Source: Noviherbaspirillum saxi
Lineage (GTDB): Bacteria > Pseudomonadota > Gammaproteobacteria > Burkholderiales > Burkholderiaceae_D
Assembly: GCF_003591035.1 (NCBI RefSeq)
Contig: NZ_QYUO01000001.1
Location: 3,162,001-3,226,000 of the forward strand
Direction of reading: 5' to 3'
Length of the DNA: 64,000 bases
The position numbers and the translations under genes are program-made. The notes beneath the pieces were generated by a model, which saw nothing but the letters and a program-made list of their open reading frames with translations, had not been told where the DNA came from and ran no database searches. Of the stretch, positions 49,632 to 57,984 are shown one piece after another; position 1 is the stretch's first letter; the number at the start of each line of letters is the position of its first letter.

Positions 49632-51764
49632 TCAGTTTACTACCTTCGGCGGCTGCGGACTTGCCTGTGTCAGCTGTGCTTTCAGGATTTCAAACTCTTT
49701 TTCAAAGTCCAGCGTTTTACGTTGCGAACTCAAGGCCATCAAGGCATGCGTTCCGCCCTGGCCCTCCGGCTTCAGCCATACCCACAATCTGCGCTCGCGG
49801 ATATAGAACATGGAAAACACGCCAATGGTCAGCAGCAGGCAGCCAAGATAGACCACATTCTTGCCAGGGGAACGCGTGACCTGCAGGACCGATGCCTTGA
49901 TCTCTTCGAATTCCCGCAATTGCAGGTACATCGGCGCACCATAAAACGATGCGTCGGAAATCGCATTCGTCGCCAATTGCAGGAAACGCGCATGCTTGTC
50001 ATCGGCAGTTGCATCCTTCAATCCTTCCTTGGCACGCGCGGCTTGCCATAATTCCCACATGCTGCCATTCAGGATTTTCATGAAAATCTCGGCTGCCTTT
50101 TCCTGGTCCGCTTCCGGCACACGCTCAAGAAACTTGGACACCGCAACGAAGCCGGATTCCTTGCCTTCACCGGCAAAGATTTCGAGTCCGCGCAGTGCCG
50201 AGCGTTGCAGTTGGTCGCGCAGCGCTGCGGCATTTTCTTTCGAATCAGGCATTGCATGCTGCGCATAGCGCTTCGCCGCTTCTTCCCGCAGCGCGGGGTT
50301 GAATACCGCGGCGCGTATGCGCATCCACTCTTGCACTGTGTCTTCATCGTCGGCCGGAATGCGCAGGTAACGGAATGGCTCGCTCGGGGTTTCGCGCATG
50401 CCGGTCAGAAATACATAGCTGCCATCAACCTGCACCGGTTGCATATAGTTATGGTATTCCCGCGCTTGGCCGTTCTTGTCACGCAGCTTGTATTGAACGC
50501 TCGGCCCGACATTCTTCAGATCCTTGTTATTGGGATCCTTTGCCGCCGAACCGAGTTGCTTGTCGAGACCTGCCGAGAATTTTTCATTGAAGCTTTTCTT
50601 CGCATCAACCGCCCGTACGTCTTGTCCGCTCTGCGCCATGTTTTCAACGTTGAAAGGACGAAAGCCGGTCCACTCCACAGTGAGTTCAGCACCTTTGTCG
50701 TTGCCAAGTGGCGTGGAACTGCCTACTTCCCCGGATAAGGAAAACGGCTGGTTCAATCCCCCGTTCATTGGGTAGCCGCTCAAATTGAGCCGGCTGCCGC
50801 CATCATCGAAACTGGATTGATAGACGGCAATTCCCTTATAAATCAACGGTTCATTGACCTTGATCGTTGCTTCGAAACTTTTGCCGGTAGCCGCATCGCG
50901 CACTACCACCTCACTGGCAAACAGCTTCGGCATGCCGGTCGAATAATGCTCGACAATAAACTTCTTCAGCTGAATCGAAAACGGCAGTTCCTGCACCAGG
51001 ATGCCGCTTTGCTGCGGCAGAATCGCAGTATTGGTGGTGCCGCCTTCAGGAATGAAGGTATTGCCACGGAAGGTGGGATTACCGATGCCGAGGCGATGCT
51101 GAGCAGGAATCTCGGCAATCACGCCGCTGCCTCCAAACGGCGTCTTTCCGGCGAACCATTGCTGGAAGCGGATAGGCAAGTCGGAATCGAGCAAGCCGCC
51201 AACGCAAATGATCACGATCGCGCTATGGGCAAAGATATATCCCCATTTGTTGGCGGCACCCTGCTTGGCAGCGATCAGCACGCCGCCATCCTTGTCCACC
51301 ACCTTGACCTTGTATCCGCCGCCAGCGATGCGCTGTACCAGTTGCTGGGCAAAACCGGCCAACGGAGTCGCACTGGTCCATTCGGCCTTGTGATGAAAAT
51401 TGCGTAGTGATTGCTCACGCACATTTTCACGCCAGCTGCGCATATCTCTGATCATCTTCGGCGCATTGCGCACAATGCACAGCGACGTCGATAGCACCAG
51501 GAATGCCATGATCAACAAGAACCACCAGGCGGAGTAAACCGCATAGAGGCCGAGTTTGCCGAATACTTCGAACCAGAATGGACCGAACTGATTGACGTAG
51601 TTGGGCATCGGCTCATTCTGCTTCAGCACGGTGCCGATGATCGATGCGACCGCAATCAGCGTCAGCAGGCTGATCGCAAACCGCATTGACGATACCAGTT
51701 CGACCACATCGCTGAGCCAGCGGCGCTTGGTGTGGAGTTGCAATCCGGAAGTGGTGACGCTCAT
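49632..51764 (-). CDS. resB: Cytochrome c biogenesis protein ResB (Ccs1)
   Basis: The protein starts MSVTTSGLQLHTKRRWL (51764) and has 710 residues. Three N-terminal helices include VVELVSSMRFAISLLTLI and VYSAWWFLLIMAFLV; a large periplasmic domain follows, and a final helix near residue 650 (VVYLGCLLLTIGVFSMFYI). It is the ResB half of the System II cytochrome c synthase. It lies downstream of a cytochrome c gene on the same strand and upstream of ccsB. Confidence 0.94.
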   Translation of the reverse strand: MSVTTSGLQLHTKRRWLSDVVELVSSMRFAISLLTLIAVASIIGTVLKQNEPMPNYVNQFGPFWFEVFGKLGLYAVYSAWWFLLIMAFLVLSTSLCIVRNAPKMIRDMRSWRENVREQSLRNFHHKAEWTSATPLAGFAQQLVQRIAGGGYKVKVVDKDGGVLIAAKQGAANKWGYIFAHSAIVIICVGGLLDSDLPIRFQQWFAGKTPFGGSGVIAEIPAQHRLGIGNPTFRGNTFIPEGGTTNTAILPQQSGILVQELPFSIQLKKFIVEHYSTGMPKLFASEVVVRDAATGKSFEATIKVNEPLIYKGIAVYQSSFDDGGSRLNLSGYPMNGGLNQPFSLSGEVGSSTPLGNDKGAELTVEWTGFRPFNVENMAQSGQDVRAVDAKKSFNEKFSAGLDKQLGSAAKDPNNKDLKNVGPSVQYKLRDKNGQAREYHNYMQPVQVDGSYVFLTGMRETPSEPFRYLRIPADDEDTVQEWMRIRAAVFNPALREEAAKRYAQHAMPDSKENAAALRDQLQRSALRGLEIFAGEGKESGFVAVSKFLERVPEADQEKAAEIFMKILNGSMWELWQAARAKEGLKDATADDKHARFLQLATNAISDASFYGAPMYLQLREFEEIKASVLQVTRSPGKNVVYLGCLLLTIGVFSMFYIRERRLWVWLKPEGQGGTHALMALSSQRKTLDFEKEFEILKAQLTQASPQPPKVVN

Positions 51765-51795
51765 GTTTGACTCTGTACCTTCTAAACAAAACAAA

Positions 51796-51819
51796 AGGGG
51801 GTGGCATTTGCCACCCCCT
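51796..51819 (-). terminator. Rho-independent terminator after the cytochrome c gene
   Basis: AGGGGGTGGCA (51796-51806) pairs perfectly with TGCCACCCCCT (51809-51819). On the minus strand it is followed by TTTTGTTTTG. It lies 34 bp past the cytochrome stop and 31 bp before resB, so it could also attenuate readthrough into resB. Confidence 0.8.
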
Positions 51820-51853
51820 CCGCTTTTTTGTTTCGTGTTTTGCTGTTTTTTGA

Positions 51854-52513
51854 TTACTTCAGACCGGCGATATAGTCTGACACAGCTTGAATTTCATCGT
51901 CGGACATACGTTTGGCAATCGTGGTCATTTGAGCGCTGTTCTTGCGCGCGCCGCCACGGAAGCCGATCAGCTGGGCAGCGGTGTAATCTTGATGCTGGCC
52001 GCCGAGACGCGCAAACTGGGCGGGAATGCCGGAACCGTTCGGGCCATGGCAAGCTGCACAGGCAGGGACATTCTTTTCAGCGATGCCGGCGCGGTAGATT
52101 TTCTTGCCGAGTTCGACCGTATCCTTGTTGCGGGCGGCGCCAGGCTTTTGCTGCTGCTTGTCGAGGTAGGCAGCGATGTTCTTCATGTCTTCGTCGCTCA
52201 GCGCCTTGGAGAGCGGCGTCATGACCGGATTATTGCGTTGCGGGGTCTTGAAATCGGCGAGTTGTTTGGCAAGGTATTCCGCATGCTGGCCGGCCAGCTT
52301 CGGGTTTTGCGCAATCGTGGAATTGCCGGCGGCGCCGTGGCACGCCACGCAAGCAGTGATGTTCCGGGCGGCATCGCCGCTTGTATAAATGGCTTCACCC
52401 TTGACAGGATCGGCCTTGGGCGCCTTTTTCTCTTCCGCGGCAAATGCCACGGAAGAAACTGCCAGCACCGCAACAAACAAGGACTTCATAAACGGGAAAA
52501 ACGCACGGTTCAT
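51854..52513 (-). CDS. Periplasmic di-heme cytochrome c (c4-like)
   Basis: The 219-residue protein has a Sec signal (cleavage after FAFA-like VAFA near residue 25) and two class I cytochrome domains, each with a CxxCH heme site (CVACH near residue 55 and CAACH near residue 153) and a distal Met in PVMTPLSKAL and AQMTTIAKRM. This matches cytochrome c4, an electron donor to cbb3-type oxidases. It sits beside the genes that mature c-type cytochromes and diverges from engB. Confidence 0.93.
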   Translation of the reverse strand: MNRAFFPFMKSLFVAVLAVSSVAFAAEEKKAPKADPVKGEAIYTSGDAARNITACVACHGAAGNSTIAQNPKLAGQHAEYLAKQLADFKTPQRNNPVMTPLSKALSDEDMKNIAAYLDKQQQKPGAARNKDTVELGKKIYRAGIAEKNVPACAACHGPNGSGIPAQFARLGGQHQDYTAAQLIGFRGGARKNSAQMTTIAKRMSDDEIQAVSDYIAGLK

Positions 52514-52644
52514 TCAAACACCCTGAGACTTGATATTAAAATTCTGGCCTGTAGCGGCGGTCTGTTCCAGCATCTGCAGCGCTCGGGAACAGCAATCTGT
52601 TCTCGTCGGCAGAAGTGGCGCGCCTTTGCAGCGCAACACACATA

Positions 52645-52669
52645 ACCTCTTATTGTACAATAGGTTTTT
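52645..52669. promoter_or_regulatory. Dyad symmetry in the cytochrome c/engB divergent region
   Basis: A perfect 12-bp palindrome TATTGTACAATA (52651-52662) is flanked by AACCT and AGGTT arms, with a three-base bulge on one side, and a T run follows on the plus strand. It lies 52 bp before the engB start. It could be an operator or a short terminator-like hairpin. The regulator is unknown. Confidence 0.35.
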
Positions 52670-52720
52670 GCTGTTGATGCTTCCCTTCCTGCATTTTCTC
52701 TCCTGGCCTTTTCACTTCCT

Positions 52721-53422
52721 ATGTCACTACTTTGGCAAGCCCGTTTCTTCACCACGGTGAACCATCTTCGCGATTTGCCAAAAACGCAAGTTCCCGAAAT
52801 CGCGTTTGCCGGCCGTTCCAATGCGGGCAAATCCACGGCCATCAATATCCTGTGCAATCAAAAGAAGCTGGCGTTTGCTTCCAAGACACCAGGCCGTACG
52901 CAACACATTAACTATTTTTCGATCGGCGGCGCCCATGTCGGGCAACATCGCAAGGATCCGACCAAGGTCGATGAAATCCGCGCACTGCTGGTCGATTTGC
53001 CCGGCTACGGCTATGCGGAGGTATCGGGCGACGCCAAACTGCATTGGCAGGAATTACTTGGGGATTATGTTCAGCGTCGTGAGCAATTGGCCGCGCTGGT
53101 ATTGATCATGGATTCGCGCCGGCCATTTACCGACCTCGATATACAGATGCTCGAATGGTTCGCGCCAACCGGCAAGCCTATCCATTGTCTGCTCACGAAA
53201 GCGGACAAACTTAACCGCAACGAAGCCGCCAATGCCTTGCGCCAGGCCCGTACCGTACTTAGCAGCTATGTCGACGAGGAAGGCAAGCCTTTCCCATTTA
53301 CGGCACAGATGTTTTCCGCTCTCAAGCGGACGGGGCTCGACGAAGCGAACGACAAGATCATTGACTTGCTGGGGCTTGTTGAAGAGACGGAAATCCCTGA
53401 AGACGAAGACCGGGAACCATGA
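52721..53422 (+). CDS. engB: Ribosome biogenesis GTP-binding protein EngB (YsxC/YihA)
   Basis: The 233-residue TRAFAC GTPase shows G1 GRSNAGKST near residue 31, G2 [12 protein letters not shown]3 [11 protein letters not shown]4 TKADKL and G5 FSALKRTG. It is involved in 50S subunit assembly. The acidic C-terminus ([13 protein letters not shown]) extends beyond the E. coli protein. It precedes hemB on the same strand across a 216-bp gap that holds a structured element on the opposite strand. Confidence 0.95.
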   Translation: MSLLWQARFFTTVNHLRDLPKTQVPEIAFAGRSNAGKSTAINILCNQKKLAFASKTPGRTQHINYFSIGGAHVGQHRKDPTKVDEIRALLVDLPGYGYAEVSGDAKLHWQELLGDYVQRREQLAALVLIMDSRRPFTDLDIQMLEWFAPTGKPIHCLLTKADKLNRNEAANALRQARTVLSSYVDEEGKPFPFTAQMFSALKRTGLDEANDKIIDLLGLVEETEIPEDEDREP

Positions 53423-53440
53423 GTTGCAGACCGAGCGGAC

Positions 53441-53476
53441 AAAAAAAACCCTGGAGAAAGGGGAAGATCTCCAGGG
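53441..53476 (-). terminator. Rho-independent terminator of the candidate minus-strand RNA
   Basis: A 9-bp perfect GC-rich stem with a 10-nt loop is followed by TTTTTTTT on the minus strand. It lies 19 bp past the plus-strand engB stop, but no T run follows it on that strand. It is therefore oriented to end a minus-strand transcript that starts in the engB-hemB gap or beyond. Confidence 0.75.
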
Positions 53477-53595
53477 CAGTAACGCCTTATCGCTAATGCC
53501 ACGATAGGCCCCGCTCAGGGAGGAGAAGCGGGAGGTGAATGATCACCTATCCCTAAGAGAGACCTTCCCAGGAAAAGTTTCATCGAATCGTATAA
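53441..53595 (-). ncRNA. Candidate small RNA between engB and hemB with anti-Shine-Dalgarno loop
   Basis: On the minus strand a 9-bp hairpin (CCCTGGAGA at 53449-53457 with TCTCCAGGG at 53468-53476) is followed by eight T residues (53441-53448). This is a strong intrinsic terminator, yet no minus-strand gene precedes it. Upstream, AGCGGG/CCCGCT (53527-53532 with 53510-53515) forms a stem with an 11-nt loop reading TCTCCTCCCTG on the minus strand, complementary to Shine-Dalgarno sequences. A third hairpin (AGGTGA 53533-53538, TCACCT 53543-53548) lies next to it. A weak -10-like TATACG is at 53594-53589, so the 5' end is uncertain. Length, strand and function are inference. A structured plus-strand leader of hemB is the main alternative. 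Confidence 0.5.
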
Positions 53596-53614
53596 AGTTT
53601 ATTCACCTTATTGA

Positions 53615-54652
<1,038 letters not shown>

Positions 54653-54658
54653 CATCCC

Positions 54659-54690
54659 GGTGCGGCGCATCATGCGGCGCCGCACCATCC
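54659..54690 (+). terminator. Possible weak terminator of hemB
   Basis: GGTGCGGCGC (54659-54668) pairs perfectly with GCGCCGCACC (54677-54686), but only a poor T-rich tail (ATCCTT) follows. It lies just after the hemB stop. Confidence 0.45.
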
Positions 54691-54798
54691 TTCCCGCCGG
54701 AAATCCGACGGTTTCTTCTAATTCCCGCCGCTTCAAGTCCGTGTCGTTCCGCTAGCATTGCCAAGATAAGTATCCTCTTGGATTAGCGGAGAAAAGCG

Positions 54799-56055
54799 AT
54801 GCAGGAAAAAATCATCACACTGGCAAGCCCGGCTTTCTTCTTGCTGATCTTTGTCGAGTATGTCGTTGGCGTGCTCCGGCGCCGCAATACCTACCGCATC
54901 AATGACGCCATCAACAGCTTGAGCCTCGGCGTGCTCAGTCAGGTGAGCGGCGTCTTCATGCAGCTGGTACGTATCGGCATCTATGCATGGACGGTCGAGC
55001 ATGTCGCTCTATTCACGCTTTCCGCCGACAGTATCTGGGTATGGATGTCGGCCTTGCTGCTGTATGACTTTTGCTATTACTGGCTGCATCGCATGGGCCA
55101 CGAAGTCAATGTGTTGTGGGCCGCACACGTGGTTCATCACCAAAGCGAGCAATACAACCTGTCGACCGCATTGCGGCAGACCAGCAGCGGCGCCCTGCTC
55201 GGCTGGATTTTTTACCTGCCGATGGCACTGCTCGGCTATCCGGTCGAAGTGTTCGTCGTCGTCGCGCTGATCGACCTGCTCTATCAGTTCTGGGTACATA
55301 CCGAACAGATCGGCAAGCTGGGCTGGTTCGACCGCGTGTTCGTGTCGCCGTCGAACCATCGTGTGCATCATGCGGTCAATGACATTTACCTGGACAAGAA
55401 CTATGGCGGCATTCTGATCGTGTGGGACCGGCTGTTCGGCACGTTCATCGAAGAGCGCGACGATGAGAAGATCGTCTATGGCACCCGCAGTCCGCTACGC
55501 AGCTGGAATCCGCTGTGGGCCAATCTGGAAGTCTACAAGGCCGTTTGGCTGGATGCATGGCGTGCGACGCGCTGGCGCGACAAGCTGCGCATCTGGTTTG
55601 CGCGCCCGGGCTGGCGGCCGGACGACGTGACACGCAAATGGCCATCTGTTCCTTTTGATATCACGCGGCCGATGTACGATCCGGCGGCCAGCCGCGCGCT
55701 GATGCTCTATTGCGCGCTACAGTTCCTGATCGTGTTGCAGGTAACGACCCACTTCCTGCTTGAGTACGCTACCATGTCATTCACCGAACGCGCCGGCTAT
55801 GCGCTCTGGCTGGGAGGCGGATTATGGATAGTCGGCGGCCTGCTGGAAGGGCGCGCAAGCCATGTCGCACTTGAGGCGATCCGGCTGATTGCCACTGTAG
55901 CGGCGGTGCTGCTGTCAGGGTCATGGTTCGGTGACATCCAGCTGCCGACATGGGCGCAGCTGGCATTGGCTGGATTCGCGGCAGCCTCGCTGCTTGCGCT
56001 CTGGCTTGCATTCAAACGATCGCTGTCTGTGCATGGATATTTTTCACATCAGTAG
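54799..56055 (+). CDS. Sterol desaturase / fatty acid hydroxylase superfamily membrane protein
   Basis: The 418-residue protein starts 12 bases after GGAG. Its first 270 residues are a di-iron membrane oxygenase domain with three histidine clusters: HRMGHEV near residue 97, HVVHHQSEQYN near 110, and NHRVHHAVND near 195, plus a fourth His in WVHTEQIG. The pattern resembles alkylglycerol monooxygenase-type members. A C-terminal extension of about 120 residues adds three or four membrane helices, ending near the start of the next gene. The substrate (lipid, sterol or carotenoid-like) is unknown. Its 3' end overlaps the CorA-family gene by 23 bp. Confidence 0.85.
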   Translation: MQEKIITLASPAFFLLIFVEYVVGVLRRRNTYRINDAINSLSLGVLSQVSGVFMQLVRIGIYAWTVEHVALFTLSADSIWVWMSALLLYDFCYYWLHRMGHEVNVLWAAHVVHHQSEQYNLSTALRQTSSGALLGWIFYLPMALLGYPVEVFVVVALIDLLYQFWVHTEQIGKLGWFDRVFVSPSNHRVHHAVNDIYLDKNYGGILIVWDRLFGTFIEERDDEKIVYGTRSPLRSWNPLWANLEVYKAVWLDAWRATRWRDKLRIWFARPGWRPDDVTRKWPSVPFDITRPMYDPAASRALMLYCALQFLIVLQVTTHFLLEYATMSFTERAGYALWLGGGLWIVGGLLEGRASHVALEAIRLIATVAAVLLSGSWFGDIQLPTWAQLALAGFAAASLLALWLAFKRSLSVHGYFSHQ

Positions 56056-57142
56056 TAACAACGTCAATCAGCTTACCGATGCATCCGTCGAATTGCCTCA
56101 ACAAGGGTTTCTCTGGATCGATGCCACCCATGAAGAGGTGAGCGCCGATACGCACGCCTGGCGCGACACGGTGCAACGCCATACCGGTGTGCATATTTAT
56201 GACCCGCATCTGGCGGATGCAACCAATCTCAGCCATCCTTCGTATTTTGATTCGACGCATGATTATGCGATGGTCGTATTTCGCAAACTGGCGCTCGATG
56301 GCAGCAATGCCGCCCTTGCTACGGAAGAACAAGCTTCGGTCAAGCGCAAGATTCCTCCCGCGCTGACCAAGCTGGTCACCAGGCCAGTCACGTTCATGCT
56401 GCTGGACCGTGCGCTGATCACCGTGCACGCACCGAACAGCCGCACCATTGATGCAACGCGCGCGCGCATGCTGGAACAGCGCAGCCGGTCTAACGGAAAT
56501 ACGCATGCGGGCCGCCTGCCCGCCTCGCCGGAAGAACTGATGCTGCGCTTGCTCAACGCGATGGTGGACCAGTACCTTGCGCTGCGCCAGCCGCTTACCG
56601 GGCAAATCGATCGCTGGCAGCGCGCGCTGCTGAATCCACGCAGCGCGTTCAATGACTGGACCGCATTGCTCGACGCGCGCATCGAGTTGCGCAAGCTCGA
56701 TCATCTGTGCGAAGGCCAGCGCGATGCGATGCAGGAATTGCGCGATTATCTGGTCGACGGCGACCATCCCGGCGATAACAGCCGTGGAAGAGATTTGCTG
56801 CTGGTACGTCTGAACGATGTGATGGAACACATCACCCGGGTTCTGAATCACGCGCAGAGACTGGAATCCACGATTGAATCGGCGGTACAAATTCATTTTT
56901 CGGCGATGGCGCATCGCACCAGCGAAATCATGCGGACCCTAACGGTGATCACCGCGCTGTTCATGCCGTTGACGCTGATTACCGGCATCTTTGGCATGAA
57001 CTTTACCGAGATGCCGCTGTTGCAGGATCGGTTCGGTTTCTGGACGACCGTCGGCATGATGGCGGTTGTCGTGGTCGTGCTGCTGTTCCTGTTCAGGCGA
57101 AAACGCTATCTGGACGATAAGGCATGGGAAGAGGATCGTTAG
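56033..57142 (+). CDS. CorA-family divalent cation transporter (ZntB/CorA-like)
   Basis: The protein starts at MDIFHISSNNVNQL (56033), inside the end of the previous gene, giving 369 residues. The large N-terminal cytoplasmic domain is followed by two C-terminal membrane helices with the signature GIFGMNFTEMPLLQ at the end of the first (about residues 315-325). CorA proteins are pentameric Mg2+/Co2+ channels; the close relative ZntB transports Zn2+. The GMN motif is intact; the loop after it does not decide between the two. The 23-bp overlap suggests translational coupling to the desaturase-like gene. Confidence 0.87.
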   Translation: MDIFHISSNNVNQLTDASVELPQQGFLWIDATHEEVSADTHAWRDTVQRHTGVHIYDPHLADATNLSHPSYFDSTHDYAMVVFRKLALDGSNAALATEEQASVKRKIPPALTKLVTRPVTFMLLDRALITVHAPNSRTIDATRARMLEQRSRSNGNTHAGRLPASPEELMLRLLNAMVDQYLALRQPLTGQIDRWQRALLNPRSAFNDWTALLDARIELRKLDHLCEGQRDAMQELRDYLVDGDHPGDNSRGRDLLLVRLNDVMEHITRVLNHAQRLESTIESAVQIHFSAMAHRTSEIMRTLTVITALFMPLTLITGIFGMNFTEMPLLQDRFGFWTTVGMMAVVVVVLLFLFRRKRYLDDKAWEEDR

Positions 57143-57167
57143 ATTTGGTTGGAAGTTAGACCGAATG

Positions 57168-57196
57168 AAAAAAGCGCTCATGACGAGCGCTTTTTT
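57168..57196. terminator. Bidirectional terminator between the CorA-family gene and peroxiredoxin
   Basis: AAAAAAGCGCTC (57168-57179) pairs with GAGCGCTTTTTT (57185-57196), giving a T run on both strands. It lies 25 bp after the plus-strand stop and 21 bp after the minus-strand stop, ideally placed for two convergent genes. Confidence 0.9.
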
Positions 57197-57217
57197 CATT
57201 TCTGGATTGTCTGCATT

Positions 57218-57856
57218 TCACTTGTTTGGTTGCGGTGTCAGTCGCAGATACGGTTTCGGCGCGGTATAGCCTTTCGGATATTTTTGCTTGATCAGCGCTT
57301 CATCCTGCACGGTCAGCGGGATGATCACATCGTCGCCATCGCGCCAGTTGCCCGGTGTCGCGACGGTATAGCCGTCGGTCAGCTGCAATGCATCGATGAC
57401 GCGCAGCACTTCGTCGAAGTTGCGCCCGGTGCTCATCGGGTAGGTAATGATCAACCGTACTTTCCTTTTCGGGTCGATCACGAACAAGGACCGCACGGTG
57501 GCACTTTCGGACTGATTCGGGTGAATCATGTCGTACTGCAGTGCGACTTTCTTGTCCGCATCAGCAACAATCGGAAAGCCAACCACGGTTGTCTGGGTCT
57601 CTTCAATATCCTTGATCCACTCAACATGCTTATCAGCCGGGTCGACCGAAAGGGCAATTGCCTTGACGTTGCGCTTGTCGAATTCCGGCTTCAGCTTTGC
57701 GGTCAAGCCGAGTTCGGTGGTGCATACCGGCGTAAAGTCTGCTGGATGGGAAAACAGGACAACCCAGGAATCGTCGGCCCAATCATGGAATTTGATCTTG
57801 CCGATCGAGGAATCCTGTTCAAAATCAGGCGCGGTATCACCAAGACGCAATGTCAT
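57218..57856 (-). CDS. 1-Cys peroxiredoxin (Prx6 type)
   Basis: The 212-residue protein has the peroxidatic Cys in SHPADFTPVCTTELG near residue 45 and the Prx6-type C-terminal extension (RLIITYPMSTGRNFDEVLR, then a long tail). No second conserved Cys suited to resolution is seen, which supports the 1-Cys class. It reduces hydrogen peroxide and alkyl hydroperoxides. It has its own good promoter and a GGGGAG ribosome binding site. Confidence 0.94.
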   Translation of the reverse strand: MTLRLGDTAPDFEQDSSIGKIKFHDWADDSWVVLFSHPADFTPVCTTELGLTAKLKPEFDKRNVKAIALSVDPADKHVEWIKDIEETQTTVVGFPIVADADKKVALQYDMIHPNQSESATVRSLFVIDPKRKVRLIITYPMSTGRNFDEVLRVIDALQLTDGYTVATPGNWRDGDDVIIPLTVQDEALIKQKYPKGYTAPKPYLRLTPQPNK

Positions 57857-57886
57857 TTCACTCCCCTGGAAAATTATCGAACGGAT

Positions 57887-57915
57887 AATATAGTGCGTTG
57901 TCGCAGCCGTCTCAA
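57887..57915 (-). promoter_or_regulatory. Sigma-70-type promoter of the peroxiredoxin gene
   Basis: On the minus strand TTGAGA (57910-57915) and TATATT (57887-57892) are exactly 17 bp apart. The predicted start near 57880 gives a leader of about 25 nt that includes GGGGAG. Upstream lies an exact 14-bp tandem repeat. Confidence 0.7.
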
Positions 57916-57936
57916 GGACAGAGTTGTCAGCTTCTT

Positions 57937-57964
57937 ATATTGATTGCCATATATTGATTGCCAT
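57937..57964. repeat. Exact 14-bp tandem duplication upstream of the peroxiredoxin promoter
   Basis: ATATTGATTGCCAT occurs twice back to back (57937-57950 and 57951-57964). It lies about 20 bp upstream of the -35 box, where an activator or UP-type element could act, and 21 bp past the dsbD stop region. It may also be a simple slippage product. Confidence 0.6.
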
Positions 57965-57984
57965 TTAACCAGCCTGCCGGATGC

